Source: Armigeres subalbatus (taxonomy: Eukaryota; Arthropoda; Insecta; Diptera; Culicidae). Taken from it: a stretch of DNA of 64,000 nt. This document shows, in pieces, positions 42,301-54,751 of the stretch. Made by a program: the position numbers and the translations under genes. Every line of letters starts with the position of its first letter. Positions within the stretch are counted from its first letter, which is position 1. Location of the stretch: assembly GCF_024139115.2 (NCBI RefSeq), contig NW_026942771.1, positions 1 to 64,000 of the forward strand, written 5' to 3'. The notes below the pieces were generated by a model. It searched no databases. It worked only from the letters and a program-made list of their open reading frames with translations, and was not told the DNA's origin.

Positions 42301-42893
42301 CACTGAAAACCGAAACTACCCAAAAGTGGGTTGTTTGCACTCAAAACCGTGGTTTGGGCCAATAACCCAAATTTGAGTAAAATGACTTTTCTGCACGCTC
42401 ATTCTGATTTTACTCACCGGTGAGTAGTTTTGTATCGCCGTCTCTTTTTTTCCCACAGAAATTTTACTCACTTTTTGAAAAAAAGTGGAACTACTCAAAT
42501 TTTGAGTGGTCCCACTTTTTTTCAAAAGTGAGTAAAATTTCTGTGGGAAAAAAAGAGACGGCAATACAAAACTACTCACTATTGAGTAGAAAAAAATAAG
42601 CGTGTGGCACTAGGTAGTTTGCCTTTAATCCCATGTAAACAATTTACCCAAAGCTGAGTTTAATTTATCCAAAGCGGACCTTGATCAACCCAAAATAGAG
42701 AATATTGAATTTACTCAAATTTGGGTTATTGGGCTGAGCAACCTCGGTGAGGTGTTTGCATCTTGCTCTAGTTTTGATAGCAATCATGGGAAAGAAAGGG
42801 AAAACTACCCAAATTTGGGTAAATTTTTTCAGCGATATTCTCAATAGTGCGTATATTGAACTCAAAGTTTGGGTTGATTTATCTGTCCGTGTA
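42299..42893. mobile_element. ACCCAAA-rich MITE, copy 2, interrupted
   Basis: Nearly identical to copy 1 except for the insertion at 42394-42604. Flanks on both sides of the insertion align exactly to copy 1. Confidence 0.75.
42394..42604. mobile_element. Fold-back MITE with long palindrome
   Basis: Ends CACGCTCATT / AATAAGCGTG. The interior is an almost perfect palindrome of about 150 bp around a TTTTGAGTGG centre, with TTTTACTCAC words. Copy 1 gives the empty site, and only TG appears duplicated around it. Confidence 0.75.
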
Positions 42894-42904
42894 TACAACT
42901 GAAA

Positions 42905-43215
42905 AGACCAGGCTATTGACATCCTATTGTTTAGCCCATCGCCAGATCGTAGCCAGGATGTCCCGGGCTATAATTTTTTTTCATACTGCGTTTCAATGAT
43001 GACAGCGGGCTATGTCTATTGATGATGATGACACCGCGCTTGTCACCGGGTCGGAAAAGACACTAAAGACGCTGTCACTTTTCCGCGTGTTTCTCTCACC
43101 GTGCATTACTGACAGCATAGTTGTTTTTGTTATGCTTGTCAAACGCTCGGTTTTTCTGTTCAAGCTGCGATTGTTGTAAGTATTTTTCGTAAGTAATTTT
43201 CAATAAAGGAGTGAA
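42905..43215 (+). repeat. Dispersed repeat sharing CCCGGGCTATAA core
   Basis: 'tcgtagccaggatgtcccgg', 'gctataattttttttcatac' and 'tgtctattgatgatgatga' also occur at about 55660-55790. No ORF or clear TIR. Confidence 0.55.
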
Positions 43216-43299
43216 ATAACCGTTTAATTTCCGTTCCAAGGACGCTCGTCAGCGGTTATCCAGTTTCCCTTCGCACCGACGGCTTTTTCACTGAGTGAG

Positions 43300-43900
43300 A
43301 TCGTGTCTAGAACCACCAATAATTGGAGCCATTTGAATGTTCCGCCAAGTGTAATTCGTGTACGGACGTGGACGGATTTGGCGCTTACCAAGGGTGCAGC
43401 AAATGACCATGTATCAGTGCGACTTTGCTCGAAAAGAAACCAGGTGCAACAGAAGAGGCAAAGTCGACAGAGAGCAGAAAGTTTTCCAGTGGCCGTACGA
43501 GGGATGTCCCAAACTTTACAACTACACGCGTAATCTGATGACCCATCCACGGCTGGCTGGATTTAGGTGGGAGGGTCGTGGCCCCGGGCTCCATCCAACC
43601 CTGGGCCCATGTCAAATGAAATCAGGAAGGAGTCCGGATCTACGTCTGCAAAGTGGAGAGCTGTGGCCGACCGTTTATCCATTAGAAAATGGACCAGCGA
43701 ATGCACGAGTCGGCTGCTAGGACTGTTCCGCGGATGATGCTGCCAGCAGAAACGCTCAACCGGTTGGTAAACGTCCGGGTGGCGGCCACTGCTCGAGCTG
43801 GAGGGTTCGTTTGCGATGGACTCGGCTTCCGAGTCGGAAGTGGAATTCAGTGCCATGGTAGCAACGGTTCTGCACAGACCGGAACAGACCGTTAAGAGTT
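43300..43900 (+). pseudogene. Possible degenerate C2H2 zinc-finger fragment
   Basis: A frame at 43358-43720 contains VFQWPYEGCPKLYNYTRNL followed by MTH, which resembles a C2H2 finger with the first cysteine replaced by Trp and the last His lost. An earlier YQCDFARKETRC could be another remnant. The frame then runs into unrelated residues. I judge it a retroposed or decayed gene piece. Confidence 0.25.
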
Positions 43901-44587
43901 TATTTTGTCTTTATTTGAGAGCCTTTTAGCCCAAGGCTGGCTCGTCTCTAGGACCGATCAGAGTTAAATCTGTTTCGGATCATTTGTATTAAGGAAAAAT
44001 AATAATTGTTTCTTTTAACCCTTTTCAAGTTTAAGTTCTATTCTATTGACTGCATTAAAGTAAGAAAGTGTTTATTTCATTATTGGGGGAATGCTTCTCT
44101 AATTTTCCGGTCAATTTCACCAAATAGTGCATGTACTCCTGTATATGCACGATTGTGATGCAAATTGTGCACGTATTACCTGGCAATATAAATGTATTGA
44201 TTGTATGTCGTTCAGAATTCCCTATAAGGTTCTGTTAAAATATCACAAATTATGTTGGTTGTTTTTGCAAAATGGAAATCTGCAAGCACACACCTGAGGG
44301 AGGAAACTTAGATAGTGTGGGGATGGGTGTCCAGTCCATAGTAGCGCAATTCCGACACTAAAACCAAAACCTTTTCCACTAGCCTTTAGTCCTCTTGACC
44401 ACCAATTAAGCAATATATCGGGAGATGTGGTTGTTTGTCGAAAGGGAGAGAAAAATACAATGAGTAGGGGAAAGTGGGGTCAGTTTCCAATAGGAGGCAA
44501 GATCGCCAACGTTTATTATGACACTATTTACTGCGCATCATATTCACATTTTTTATCACGATTGACAGTAATGTCATAAGGAAATAA
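43901..44587. other. No gene recognised
   Basis: Non-coding. 'cttttagcccaaggctggct' near 43922 resembles text often seen in retroelement 3' regions, but this is not conclusive. Confidence 0.3.
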
Positions 44588-44850
44588 AACTTAAAAACGC
44601 ATTTCGGTTATTTATTCAAAAGACGTATGTGATTTTGTGAACACAGATTCAAACGTCGATTTGTCCGATCTGATAGCCCTCCCATGTAAACTGTCACCAT
44701 AGACAGGGAAGGCCGCGGCTACCTGTTGGTGGTGTTAGTTTGCGTGAGAGTGCCATTAGATTTCTAAATCGACGTTTGAAGCTTTCTTTACAACATCATA
44801 TACGTCCGTTTGATTAAGCAGCCGAAAATTCCAAGTTGCTTTAGTTTAAA
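44588..44850. mobile_element. MITE with ~75-bp imperfect TIRs
   Basis: The left arm (about 44588-44662) and right arm (about 44767-44848) share ATTCAAACGTCGATTT, 'gacgtat[ga]tgat' and 'tttcgg' words in inverted order around a unique ~100-bp centre. Confidence 0.6.
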
Positions 44851-45697
44851 TTCCACTTTTCTTATAATTTTGTAATAACATAATTTAAAATTTACAGCTA
44901 AAATTATTAATTTTATTGCATCGATAACAGGAAATCAATATTCGAGCAACGCCTAACAATCCTTTGTCGTCAATAGAGTTTGTTACTGACAAACGCACTT
45001 AGCGACAAACCTTTATCAGAACCCGAACACAATATGACAAGAAACATTTGCCTTGCATGCTCTGATATTTCCGAAAATACAATGCTAATTTTGTAATCAT
45101 TGTTCGATTTTCTAATATTTCTATAAAAGCAGAAACTATGATAGAATAAAACCGAAATTTGCTCTAGAAATAATGCAAAATAACGGGATGAAAAGTTAGC
45201 AACAAGATTGTCTTCTTTTTTGTTGCTGACAAAATTTTTCGGATCTTTGTCATTATTATCTCCGACAAAAACAAAGCTTTGTCGTTGGTTCTCTTTTGTC
45301 GCTTGTTTCGCAAGCGCATTTCAGAAAAATTGATTCCCTGATCGATAATCATCAATGCTTTTATATGGTTATAGTTTATCAACATTTGCGTTAAACTTGA
45401 TGTATCATTAAAAAAACACAATAATAAAGTTAAAAAAATTATCAACATTAAATTAACGAGGAGGTTCACTGTAATTATGTTTGATAAGATACAAAGCATG
45501 TATTGCCAACTCTGCTATGACACCATTTCCTCAGAGCTTGAGAAACGTCTTATCACTGAATACACACAGCTGTTCACAAAGCCATTACATTAGTTTTTGC
45601 TTGAATTAGAGATACTAGGAAACAACGAAAATAACTTTGATGATGTAAATAAGCCTAAAGCTAATCGTATTATAATCATATTATACTATAATAGTTT
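44851..45697. other. No gene recognised
   Basis: AT-rich sequence with repeated 'gacaaa' and 'ttgtc' words, e.g. around 44980-45020 and 45170-45300. No ORF with family resemblance. Confidence 0.35.
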
Positions 45698-46201
45698 TGC
45701 CTTTCTCGTACAACAAAGTTGTACCAGAAGGCTTTAATTTCACTCCAAAAGCCAAATTTTGATAGAAGGCTCGGAGACCCATAGTGTTATATACCAATCG
45801 ACTCAGCTCGAAAAACTGAGCACATGTCTGACTGTGTGTGTGTAGCCCCGGGAATTTTTTATTGTTAAACACGTTTCATATAGAAGGACTTGACCGATTC
45901 GAGTGCAACTAGTTTCATTCGACGGAGAAACTTTCCTAGTTGGACACTATTGTTTTTGTTTGCTAATATCTCATGCGGTTTGAATAATATTTCTATTTTT
46001 CTTTTATCAAATACGCTGTGTACATGCACATTTTAAATCGTTAATCAATTTAGCCGTGACGCAATCCATTACTCTCATAGTTGAGTTATTTTTAAGCATC
46101 GTGATATAATCGCATCAAAGCTATTAACCGCCTAAATGTAGGCAATTTACGTTGCATTTACCATACGAATTCAAATTCAACACATTGAATCGAGAAAGGC
46201 A
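45698..46201. mobile_element. Element F copy, 504 bp
   Basis: Ends TGCCTTTCTCG and CGAGAAAGGCA, with 'tagtgttatataccaatcga' inside. The ends match 53067-54389 and the right end near 57372. No transposase. Confidence 0.7.
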
Positions 46202-46447
46202 TAATCACCACTGGTGGATAAATTTGGGTTTTTTGTTCTACAATTATTTTTAACCATGTACAGTGATCGGCCGACTTAGCCCTCCAACTTCAATTTTAAT
46301 TACTATTATTATTATTATTTTTATGTTTTTACTTAATTTTTAAAATATAATGTATCATGACGGCCTTCAGGAGGCGCTAGTGTGTTTTTTAAAATTTGAT
46401 AACCTAACTACTATGTACACTAATATTTACAATAAAAATTTGATAAC

Positions 46448-49115
46448 CTAGATTGGAACTAGCGCCCTAATTTGAGCCTGATCCGAATGCAAGCAACGGA
46501 CCCTAAACTTTTCTTTACACTCACTAAAGCGTTCATGTAAGGTTTTTATTCCGGCCAGACGGTGGTCCTCGGATGTTCTTGTCCTGGGAGGGGTGTTGAG
46601 GATCATCCTCAGGAATTTGTTTTGGGCCCGTTGAAGTTTGATGTGGTGGGTTTTAGCGCAGCTCTCCCAGACCGGCATGCCGTATTCGATCACAGGGAGG
46701 ATGATTTGCTTGAAGACAGCAAGCTTATTTTTCAGGGACAATGACGACCGGCGGTTGATCAAAGGGTACAGTAGTTTCAACAAGACGTTACACTTTGTCA
46801 CCGTTTTGTCAACCTGTTGTCTGAAAATAAGCTTGCTGTCGAGGGTCAAGCCAAGGTAGTCGGCCTCATTGGCCCATTCCACAGTCGTGCCATTGAGGAT
46901 GATTTTACATTCCCCAGGCGGAACATGTTTAGGGGATTTAGAGTGGGGGAAAATGATGACCTGGGTCTTCGCCGCGTTGATACAGATATTCCAGCTGGTG
47001 AGGTACTCTGTCAGGGCATCCAGGCCTCGTTGGAGTTTTGCCACTAGCGCTCTGATCACTCTACCGTTGTAGACGATGGATGTGTCATCTGCGAACAGAG
47101 ACAGAATGCCACCTTCTGGAGGTTCTGGCATGTCGGAGGTGAACAGATTGAAAAGCAGGGGCCGAGGATACTGCCCTGGGGGACGCCTGCGACGATGTTG
47201 TGCGCATTGGAACTCCCTCCGCTGATTGAGACCCGGAATGTCCTTGCCGACAGGTAATTGTTGATGATTTTCACCAGGTAGCTGGGAAGATTGTAGCGCT
47301 GTAGTTTGTACACCAGGCCATCATGCCATACATTGTCAAATGACTTCTCGACATCGAGTAAGGCCATGGCGGATGTTTTCGAGACAAACTTGTTCCGTCT
47401 GAGGACGTTGGTAACTCGAGTCAGTTGGTGTACAGTTGACCGACCGCGTCGGAAACCAAACTGTTCCTCGAGCAAGATGTTGAGATTTTCGGCAGACGCA
47501 AGTAACCGATGATGAATAGCTTTTTCGAATAGCTTGGATAACCCTGAGAGAAGACTGATGGGTCGATAACTTTTGGGAGAGGAAGGATCCTTCCCAGGCT
47601 TCCGGATGGGGATGACTTTCGCTGACTTCCAGGACGATGGGAAGTAGCTGAGCCGGAGACACTGATTAAAGATCAGTGAGAGGTGCTCAAAGAACGGAGC
47701 GCTCATGTGTTTGAGCTCGAGATTCAGGATGCTGTCGAAGCCTGGGGCCTTCATGTTCTTCGACGATTTGATATAGGCCGTCAATTCGCTAGCTGAGATC
47801 TCCAACTCCTCCGAGAAGTCGTCAAATGGATGTTGTTAGCATGCTCGTTGACGGCTGCTTCGTGTGGACTGACGATGTTCTGCCCAAGATTGTGTGAGCT
47901 GACGAAGTGACGACCTATTTCAGCGACCTTCTCTGCAGGAGTTACCAAGCGATCCTTAGAGCCATTATTGTCTACTGGGATCAAAGGTGGAATGGGCCGA
48001 GGCTTGGATTTTAGAATTTTGGTCATTTTCCAGAAAGGCTTAGCATAATCTGGGAGAGTGCAGATCTTATTCGAGAAGTCGTTATTTTGAGGTCCACCAT
48101 TCTGGCCTTGATAATTTTTGTGATTCGATTGCAGCGTGCCAAGCTCAGGCAGTCCTGTACGCTGGAACTGTCTGCGAGTTCGAGTTCGAGTTCGCAATCG
48201 AATCAAATCTTTGGTGAGTGTATCGATGTTTAAGGAGTTGCTTACCTGCCGAGCCTTCGGGACATGCTGCTCCCGGGCCACCGAGATTGCCTCTTCGATG
48301 GCGCACAGCTGGCGGTCGATACTTTCCGGCGTCTCCGGACGCACCTCGTAATCGACGAAGTTGTCGACGCACTGCTGAAACCGCTGCCAGTTCACTCGAT
48401 GGTAGTTTCGCCTTGTTAGCTCGTGCCGATTTACTGAAGTTCCAACCTCAGCCACCACCGGATAGTGGTCCGAGCTAAGTTCTTGGAAGACGACCGGCTG
48501 GGAAACGTGATCGTACATGTTCGTGATGTAGATGTCGAGCGTAGCATGGGCCCCGGACCGTGTCAACCGGGTAGGGCTGTTAGGGCTAAGGATGGTGTAG
48601 TGGCCCTCTAGTTTGTCGTTGGACCAGACGACTCCGTTCCGGTTGGAGACGGTGTTTCCCCACGATTGGTGCTTTGCGTTCAGGTCTCCGGCGATGATGA
48701 ATTGCCCCTGCTGCCGAGTGAGCTTGACTATGTCCCTTCGTAGCTCAGCCGACGAGCCATCGTCGACTTTGGCTTGTGTGGGACAGTAAGCCACGATGAG
48801 AGTGACGACTCCGACGGAAGTGGTGACTTCCACTCTAACGGCTTCGATGAGTTTGAGCTTGAAGTCCGGCAGCAGGCGGCAGGCGATGGTGCTTCGCAAG
48901 GCGATTGCCACTCCTCCCCCTCTGGAGCTTGTTCGATCGAACCTCACCAACCTAAAACCCGGAATTGTTGCACTTACCTCGGGCTTCAGGTGGGTTTCGG
49001 TGATGAAAGCCGCGTCAATCTCCTTCTCCTGAAGGAAATCGCTGAGCTCGATGATGTTGCTCTTTAGTGAGCAAGCGTTCCAATTGACCAGACCCACCCT
49101 AGCAGCCATTTTCAA
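46448..49115 (-). pseudogene. Jockey ORF2, endonuclease-reverse transcriptase, two frameshifts
   Basis: Starts MKMAARVGLVNWNA at 49115. Endonuclease motifs (ITETHLK, GDLNAKHQSWG, SSDHYPV) lead to RT (KAPGFDSILN, SYRPISLLSGLSKLFEK, QFGFRRGRST, LLDVEKSFDNVWHDG, VPQGSILGP, LFADDTSIVYNG) and a C-terminal region ending ALVPI at 46448. A 7-bp deletion near 47822, seen by comparison with the 12.4-kb copy, and a further shift near 47160, just before the FADD block, break the frame. The element could not move itself. Confidence 0.85.
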
Positions 49116-50341
49116 TGACGAACATGCCCAGGGTGAAGATCTGGTCGAAGCGAATTTTGCAACCGCGTAGCCGCGTTGCCAGTTGGGTGAAAATCGGAAC
49201 TAGCTGCTCCGATGTGTAGAGCGGTGGGTCGCCCACGGCCGGAAGGGGCTCATTATCCTGACGACGGAATCCAGGGGGAGGAAGCGGGGGCCAATCGCTG
49301 GTGGATGGTGTTGGAGCTTGAACTGATGCTGCAGCAGCCGCCAGCCGTTTGTGTTGCTGCAAAGAAGGAAGAATTGGTATCGCTCGCCGGGGAGCCGGGA
49401 TGGCCGGAAAGTTCACCTCGTTGAGAGCAGGAACTCGGTTCTTTTTCGGCAGGGACCTGGTGGAGGCCTTCTGCCTGATTTCCAAAAACGCCGCCCGCTT
49501 TGGACAGTCCTTGTTTGTAGCCCGATGCTTGTCGCCACAGTTGGCGCATTTGGGATCAGCAACCTCCATCTTGTCGCACTCATCGGTCGGATGGAGCTCG
49601 CCACATTTGTTGCAGCGCGGCTTCATGCGGCAGTTCCTGGTGCCGTGCCCGAAATTGAAACAGTTGGTGCACTGCGTGACGTCGCGGTGCACTGGCCGAT
49701 ATCGCTCCCAGTCAACGACGGTGTAATTTATAACGCCGACCAGCTTCAGGTCCTTCCACGTGGTGGAGCTGTGCTCCAGGTGTACCAGGTAAAGCTGGTC
49801 GCGATATCTCCTCGCCTTGTCGTGACGAGCGATCTTGTGCACGGCTACTGGCTTCAGTCCGCAACTTTCAAGCTCTGCTTGGAGCTCTTCCTCCTTCATG
49901 TCGTGGAGTCCTCGCAGCAAAGCCTTTAGCGGGTTCGTGCCGGGGTGGTCATGAGTGTAGTACTCATACATGTGGACCTCGAGGAACTCCACGACGGATT
50001 GATGATGGTCCTTATTTGCCGGCATTACTTTCACGCCCTCGCTGCAGAGCCGAAAAGTACATTTCATCCCTTTAGCGATTAGCTGGCGAATGTTTGAGCG
50101 AAAATCCGGTGGATCGCCCTTCACAAACATGGGCGGGCACTTCTCCTTCCGCTCCGTTTGCACCTGCGGCAGCTGCGATTGCTGCTTCTTCTTCTTTTTC
50201 GGCGGATTGCCGGCGTCATCTAGTGGCAATGGAGAGAACACGTTGCTCTGCAAAAGCTGCTTGGAGGGGTTACCCGCACCTCCAAGAGCAGTGCGCTTAG
50301 GCAATTTTCCAGCGACCGAATCGGCCACCGAGTCTCCCATG
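49099..50341 (-). CDS. Jockey ORF1, gag-like nucleocapsid protein
   Basis: About 413 codons from the ATG at 50339-50341 (MGDSVADSVAGK); the frame is open upstream but that part is leader. A Lys-rich segment (PPKKKKKQQ), a PRE_C2HC-like region (YTHDHPGTNPLKALLRGL) and CCHC zinc knuckles (CTNCFNFGHGTRNC, CNKCGELHPTDEC, CANCGDKHRATNKDC) follow in order, typical of Jockey-clade ORF1, which binds element RNA. The Pro-rich C-terminus ends at 49099, overlapping the start of ORF2 by 17 nt. The frame is intact. Confidence 0.85.
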
Positions 50342-50474
50342 CTGGTCCGGGAGAAAATAACGCCAACGCGACAAGCGAAAACGTAAACAGCGAACGAACG
50401 AGAAAAAACACTTGGAAAAAAATGCGCGAGCAAAAAACACGTCCGTACGTGCTGCTGTCTCGAACTGGAATGAC

Positions 50475-50890
50475 CGTCCCGTTGTGAGCTGATATGGGTG
50501 TAAATAAAATGTGCACTCATAACGATTAATGAAGGGGCGGGGCTAATGAAATTACTTCATTAGATATAAGAAAGCTGCTTTTCGACGCGCGCGAGCCATT
50601 TCGATCGGGTTTCCACAGACAACGGACCTTTCGGAGAATGATAAATTCTAAGAATCCACTGAAAATTTCTCGCAAGATTCTGAGTTTGGTTATGAGATGT
50701 TGTTTATCTAAGATGCGTATTGTTACGAGGAATGACAACAGAAATTTGACTCAAGACGAAGTTTCTTCATATTACAAAACATTATCTTTCGGCATCTGTC
50801 TGTCCGAGCGACGTTTACCGATGGGTGGTTGCTGTAGATAGTTTCCACTGAGGTGGCGTCTTCATTGATTTTATACAAAAGAGGTTGATC
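50475..50890 (+). mobile_element. Unit C arm, plus strand, 50.5 kb
   Basis: GGGGCGGGGC box (about 50535), TATAAGAAAGC (about 50566) and the GCGCGCGAGCCATTTCGATC start region (about 50590). The body converges on unit D at 50890, the same convergent arrangement as at 33770. The divergent partner is missing, replaced by the Jockey 5' end. Confidence 0.65.
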
Positions 50891-51683
50891 CGACTATCCG
50901 AAATAAACTTTCTTCAAAGTGCAAAACTCAATCGTAAATAGCGAATTTGATAGCGCGTCGGAGGGAGATGATGTAGTGATTTTTAATGGATGGATTCACT
51001 AACAGCAACCAAGCTACCACGCCAAACCCGATGGCACCGAAACAGTCCATTTTCGCAAATAACTCTTTCTTTTCATAAAATGTTGGTCTTGAGAAGAACC
51101 AATTTTCTTTTCCCAATGCTCCTTTCCAACTAACTGACACCACAATTTGTAATGAATTTTCAGCATCGGCACTGGCGGTGCGGGATCGCCACAGTGCTAT
51201 TTTTTTGGTCAACCGTTTCTTCATATGAAATTCTGTTTGGTGAGGTTGAATGATCTGCAGCAACACATCGAGCACCACCACCAATGTTATTAGCGCCTCC
51301 GTGATGCTGTGTCCGCTTCGCTACGATCGCTTTGATGCGTCTGCTATGCGTAAAATCTTGTTCAAACTGAGGATTAGATCCAAACCCGCAAGTGATTGAT
51401 TTTTGATGTCTGTGCTAGTGATGCATGCACGTGATTGGTTAGTTTACCTATTTCTAAACTTTTTATCAATTATCGATAATAAATTGTTAAAAATCAGTAT
51501 TTTCAAATAAATACAAAGAAGCGTTGTTTCATCCTTGATCGAATGGTCCAAAAAAATTGAAAATCCATCGAGAAACGGCTGAGATATTAAAGTTTAAAGT
51601 CTATCATATTTTCGTGACGGTCCCCGATTTTCGCAATCGTAAAGTGTACCCCAATATAGAAAACACTGACGTAGTGCTACGTC
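50891..51683 (-). mobile_element. Unit D, minus strand
   Basis: Inverted copy of 32971-33770, starting on the minus strand at GACGTAGCACTACGTC (51668-51683). It holds a 118-codon frame (50928-51284) like 33410-33751 and the hairpin at 51085. Sequence beyond 51683 to about 51760 matches the composite-family end ('gggtaatgt...cataaccgcg'). Confidence 0.65.
51085..51100 (-). terminator. Histone-type stem-loop, unit D minus copy
   Basis: The minus strand reads GGTTCTTCTCAAGACC (one C-A mismatch in the stem), followed by AACATTTTATGAAAAGAAAG and AGTTA; the purine-rich U7-like site is retained. Confidence 0.5.
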
Positions 51684-51760
51684 AAAAACACGCAAAAAAA
51701 AGCAATGGGTAATGTTTCTAACATAACCGCGAATAGACGTAGGACTTGTATAAACGTAAC

Positions 51761-52711
51761 GTATTTACATTTAACTTTTAACTTTTGGATCTATGGAGTT
51801 TGATTATAGGTATTGATATTGGTAACGACAACTTCCATGCTGTGTAGAATTATTAGCAATTTGTTTATTCGAAACTTCTTGAAATAAAACTAATAATTAA
51901 ATACATAATTAGAATTCCTTTGTTTCTAACTATTAATCCCTTATTTACTCAAGCAAATGTAGGGTATTTATAGATTTCTTATGGATAATAGTATTTGAAG
52001 TTAGAAATTTCTATTAATAAAATTTTCAGATTTGGGCAAAATGTGCTATTTTAAGGGAACTGTCCCGTTTTCCAAACAAAGAAATACAACACCAATTTCG
52101 TTGTTTCTTTTTGCTAACATGCGTGCTTATGCTGAAAAATTCACAGAAACAAGTCAATGAGCGGTAACCCTACTAAAATAGAGGAGGTACTCTAATACGT
52201 CAACGAAAAATTATTTAAAATTCTGAATCCAAACTCCGAGTCTACGTAAAGTTTAATAATATGATTTCTCATAAAATAAAAAACAAATAATAAGATAATG
52301 TTCATTTAAATATTCCTCTGTAAATTATTTTTTGAGGACTTTTTAGAAACATTTACATGTAAAACAGCGAAATTTTCTAATCTAAAATGGATATTAACAC
52401 TACTGCTGATTGTGCATCTTCAATTGCAAATGCCTTCTGCGAATAAATGAAAGTAGGGTAGAATACGGCATTGGCAGGGTGCGACAGTTGTTTGCACCCT
52501 CAACAATATTTGCGTTTTTCAGCAAACATACACTATTTATGAACATAAATTTGATTCAATCACACAATTTCAAGTCTAAGCTTTCATTTGAATAAATTGT
52601 TTGTGTAAAAGTAGCAAGATTTGATGTGTTAATCACCGAAACAAATTTGCACCTACGAAATCCTTGCCATTACTGCATTGCCAAAGAAAGCAGCGCACGA
52701 AAAGCAAACTG
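51761..52711. other. No gene recognised
   Basis: AT-rich, non-coding sequence without clear repeats. The short ORF at 52410-52595 has no family resemblance. Confidence 0.4.
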
Positions 52712-52714
52712 TTA

Positions 52715-52879
52715 GGGGCCGTACACATATTACGTAAGCACTTTTGGGGGGAGGGGGGGTTGGTCAATATCTTACGCTCCATATAAATAAAAAATCTTTT
52801 GAATGAAAAAAATCTTACGAGGGCGGAGGGGGGGCCGAAAAACCCAGAAAAATTGCTTACGTAATAAGTGTACGACCCC
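52715..52879. mobile_element. 165-bp MITE with TTA target duplication
   Basis: Inverted ends GGGGCCGTACACATATTACG / CGTAATAAGTGTACGACCCC. TTA on both sides (52712-52714, 52880-52882). G-rich and C-poor centre. A 3-bp TTA/TWA duplication suits PIF/Harbinger. Confidence 0.8.
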
Positions 52880-53066
52880 TTACTTACTTTTTTGGATCGC
52901 TTGTTTCTCCTCTTTATTGCGTATGACACGACAAATTATCAAACACACGCTAAAAAGATACCACGCACAATTCTTTGTGATTTGATTTTATGAAAAATAC
53001 GAACAAAAAATTCGGCAATGGCATTTATTTAAAAAAAACCCAGATTAATCCACCTAGCGGTGATAG

Positions 53067-54389
53067 TGCCTTTCTCGTTTCTTTCGAGTGAGTAATTTCT
53101 ACGCACTTTTGGTGAAAAAAAAGTATTTTGACCATAACTTCTGATATGGACTTTCCGATACTTCAAAATATCGATATTTGCTTCGATACGATAATCGAAT
53201 CAAAGTATCGATATCACCGATACATTGGAATGAAAATATCGATATATCGGAAAATCAAATGATATTTTAAAAATGAAAATATTTAAAATATATTTTATGT
53301 ATTTATTCATTTACTATCGTATTACCGTATTACCAATTTACAATAATTATTAGAAATGACTATTTTTAATCCAATCCGCTTCTAGAGTGTGCCAGTCCAA
53401 CAATCATCGGCGGCGCCGTACGTCGTAGTTTTACCCGGTAGAGACAGCGTTTACGGCACCTCACTGACCTCACTATTTTCCGTTCGTTAGAAAAAATCAA
53501 CTGAAGTTTCGAGAAATTTGCTGATTTTTTTTCTGTATTTCTCCTCGGGTTATTCTGTTTTTTGACAATATTAAATTCTCTCTTCAGAATTTCCAAGGAA
53601 GTTTTTGAAGTTTGAATTTAATTCTTAAATAAAATTCAGAATTTTTACAAGAAAATCCATTAAAATATTCTTAACTAAAAGGAACTTTTCTTAAACTTTC
53701 ACGAGAAATTATCCTCTTTGTTTACATGGCATTCTTCAAAATTATCGCAAAAGTTCCATCAGAAAAAAAATCAAAATTATCATCAGGAAACCGGAGAAAT
53801 GTTTTCAGGAAATTCTGTTTAATTCCTTCAGGGCATTATTTTGAAGAAAATTTTCATATGTTTTCCAATACTTTTAACTCCTATTTCCACAAATCTCTTC
53901 CTAATTTCTAAGTTGATTTATCTAATTTATCATGGGAAAACGCCAAATAGATAATTGCAGATGTTGCACAATGGTGCATCAATGCAAAGTGTCGAGTTGT
54001 CAAAACTATTTGTGATGACAGCGCACACCTTACTCCATCCGCTCTACCGAGAAAAATCCTCTAAATCAGTAAAAAAACCGCATTCTGGATCCATTTTGAA
54101 AGAGGTATTTTTTCTTCACAAAATACAATACAATTGTTATTTTTGTGTTACTATGTTCTGATACAATATATCGATATCGAAAGCAAAAATATCGATATGA
54201 CCGATATATTGAAAGCTAAATATCGATACAAAAATATCGAATATCGAAACCAAAATATCGATATTCCGATATATCGGAAGTATCGGAACGTCCCTATTCT
54301 GAGCCTATGGGTCTCCGGAACTCCTATCAAAAGTTCGTTTTTGGAGCGAACATATATCCTTTACGTATACTTTGTATACGAGAAAGGCA
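53067..54389. mobile_element. Element F copy carrying a nested ATATCGATAT element
   Basis: Outer ends TGCCTTTCTCG and CGAGAAAGGCA, with 'gtctccggaactcctatcaa' near the right end. About 53150-54293 is an insert whose ends carry CCGATACTT and arrays of ATATCGATAT (53160-53260 and 54165-54285) in inverted arrangement. No transposase frame. Confidence 0.65.
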
Positions 54390-54751
54390 TAAAAAACTTA
54401 TGAGCGTAGACATATCAATCAATCCTACAAAAATCCAAATGTCTTCTAAATCTTTCGCACCTACATCCAGTTACCATTTTCTCGGGAACCCCATGATTAT
54501 TACCGCGGATACTATAGGACCTCTTTATGAAACTTAGTACGTATGTGCGCTATGAACGGGTAGCGTGACCAATCAACTATACCTCATGGTTACACTAGCG
54601 GGTAAGGACTTGGCCACTGTATTGACAGCACGGTTCTATTCTCGGCTACAGGTTACTCCAGCCCAGTGTATGAGATAGCTATAAATGGTCTGGGTTATGC
54701 TAAATCGCACCAAGCGCCATTGAAAAGTTATTGTTTATTTCTCTCTATCTT

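Larger units (their letters stand above)
46210..50473 (-). mobile_element. Nearly full-length Jockey-type non-LTR retrotransposon
   Basis: On the minus strand: a 5' leader starting TCATTCCAGTTCGAGAC at about 50473 with an initiator and a GGACGT downstream promoter element at +28, ORF1 (49099-50341), overlapping ORF2 (49115 to 46448) and a 3' UTR with AT-rich repeats. Two frameshifts disable ORF2. Its 5' end abuts unit C at 50475; the left flank is an element F copy, so no TSD was identified. Confidence 0.85.
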
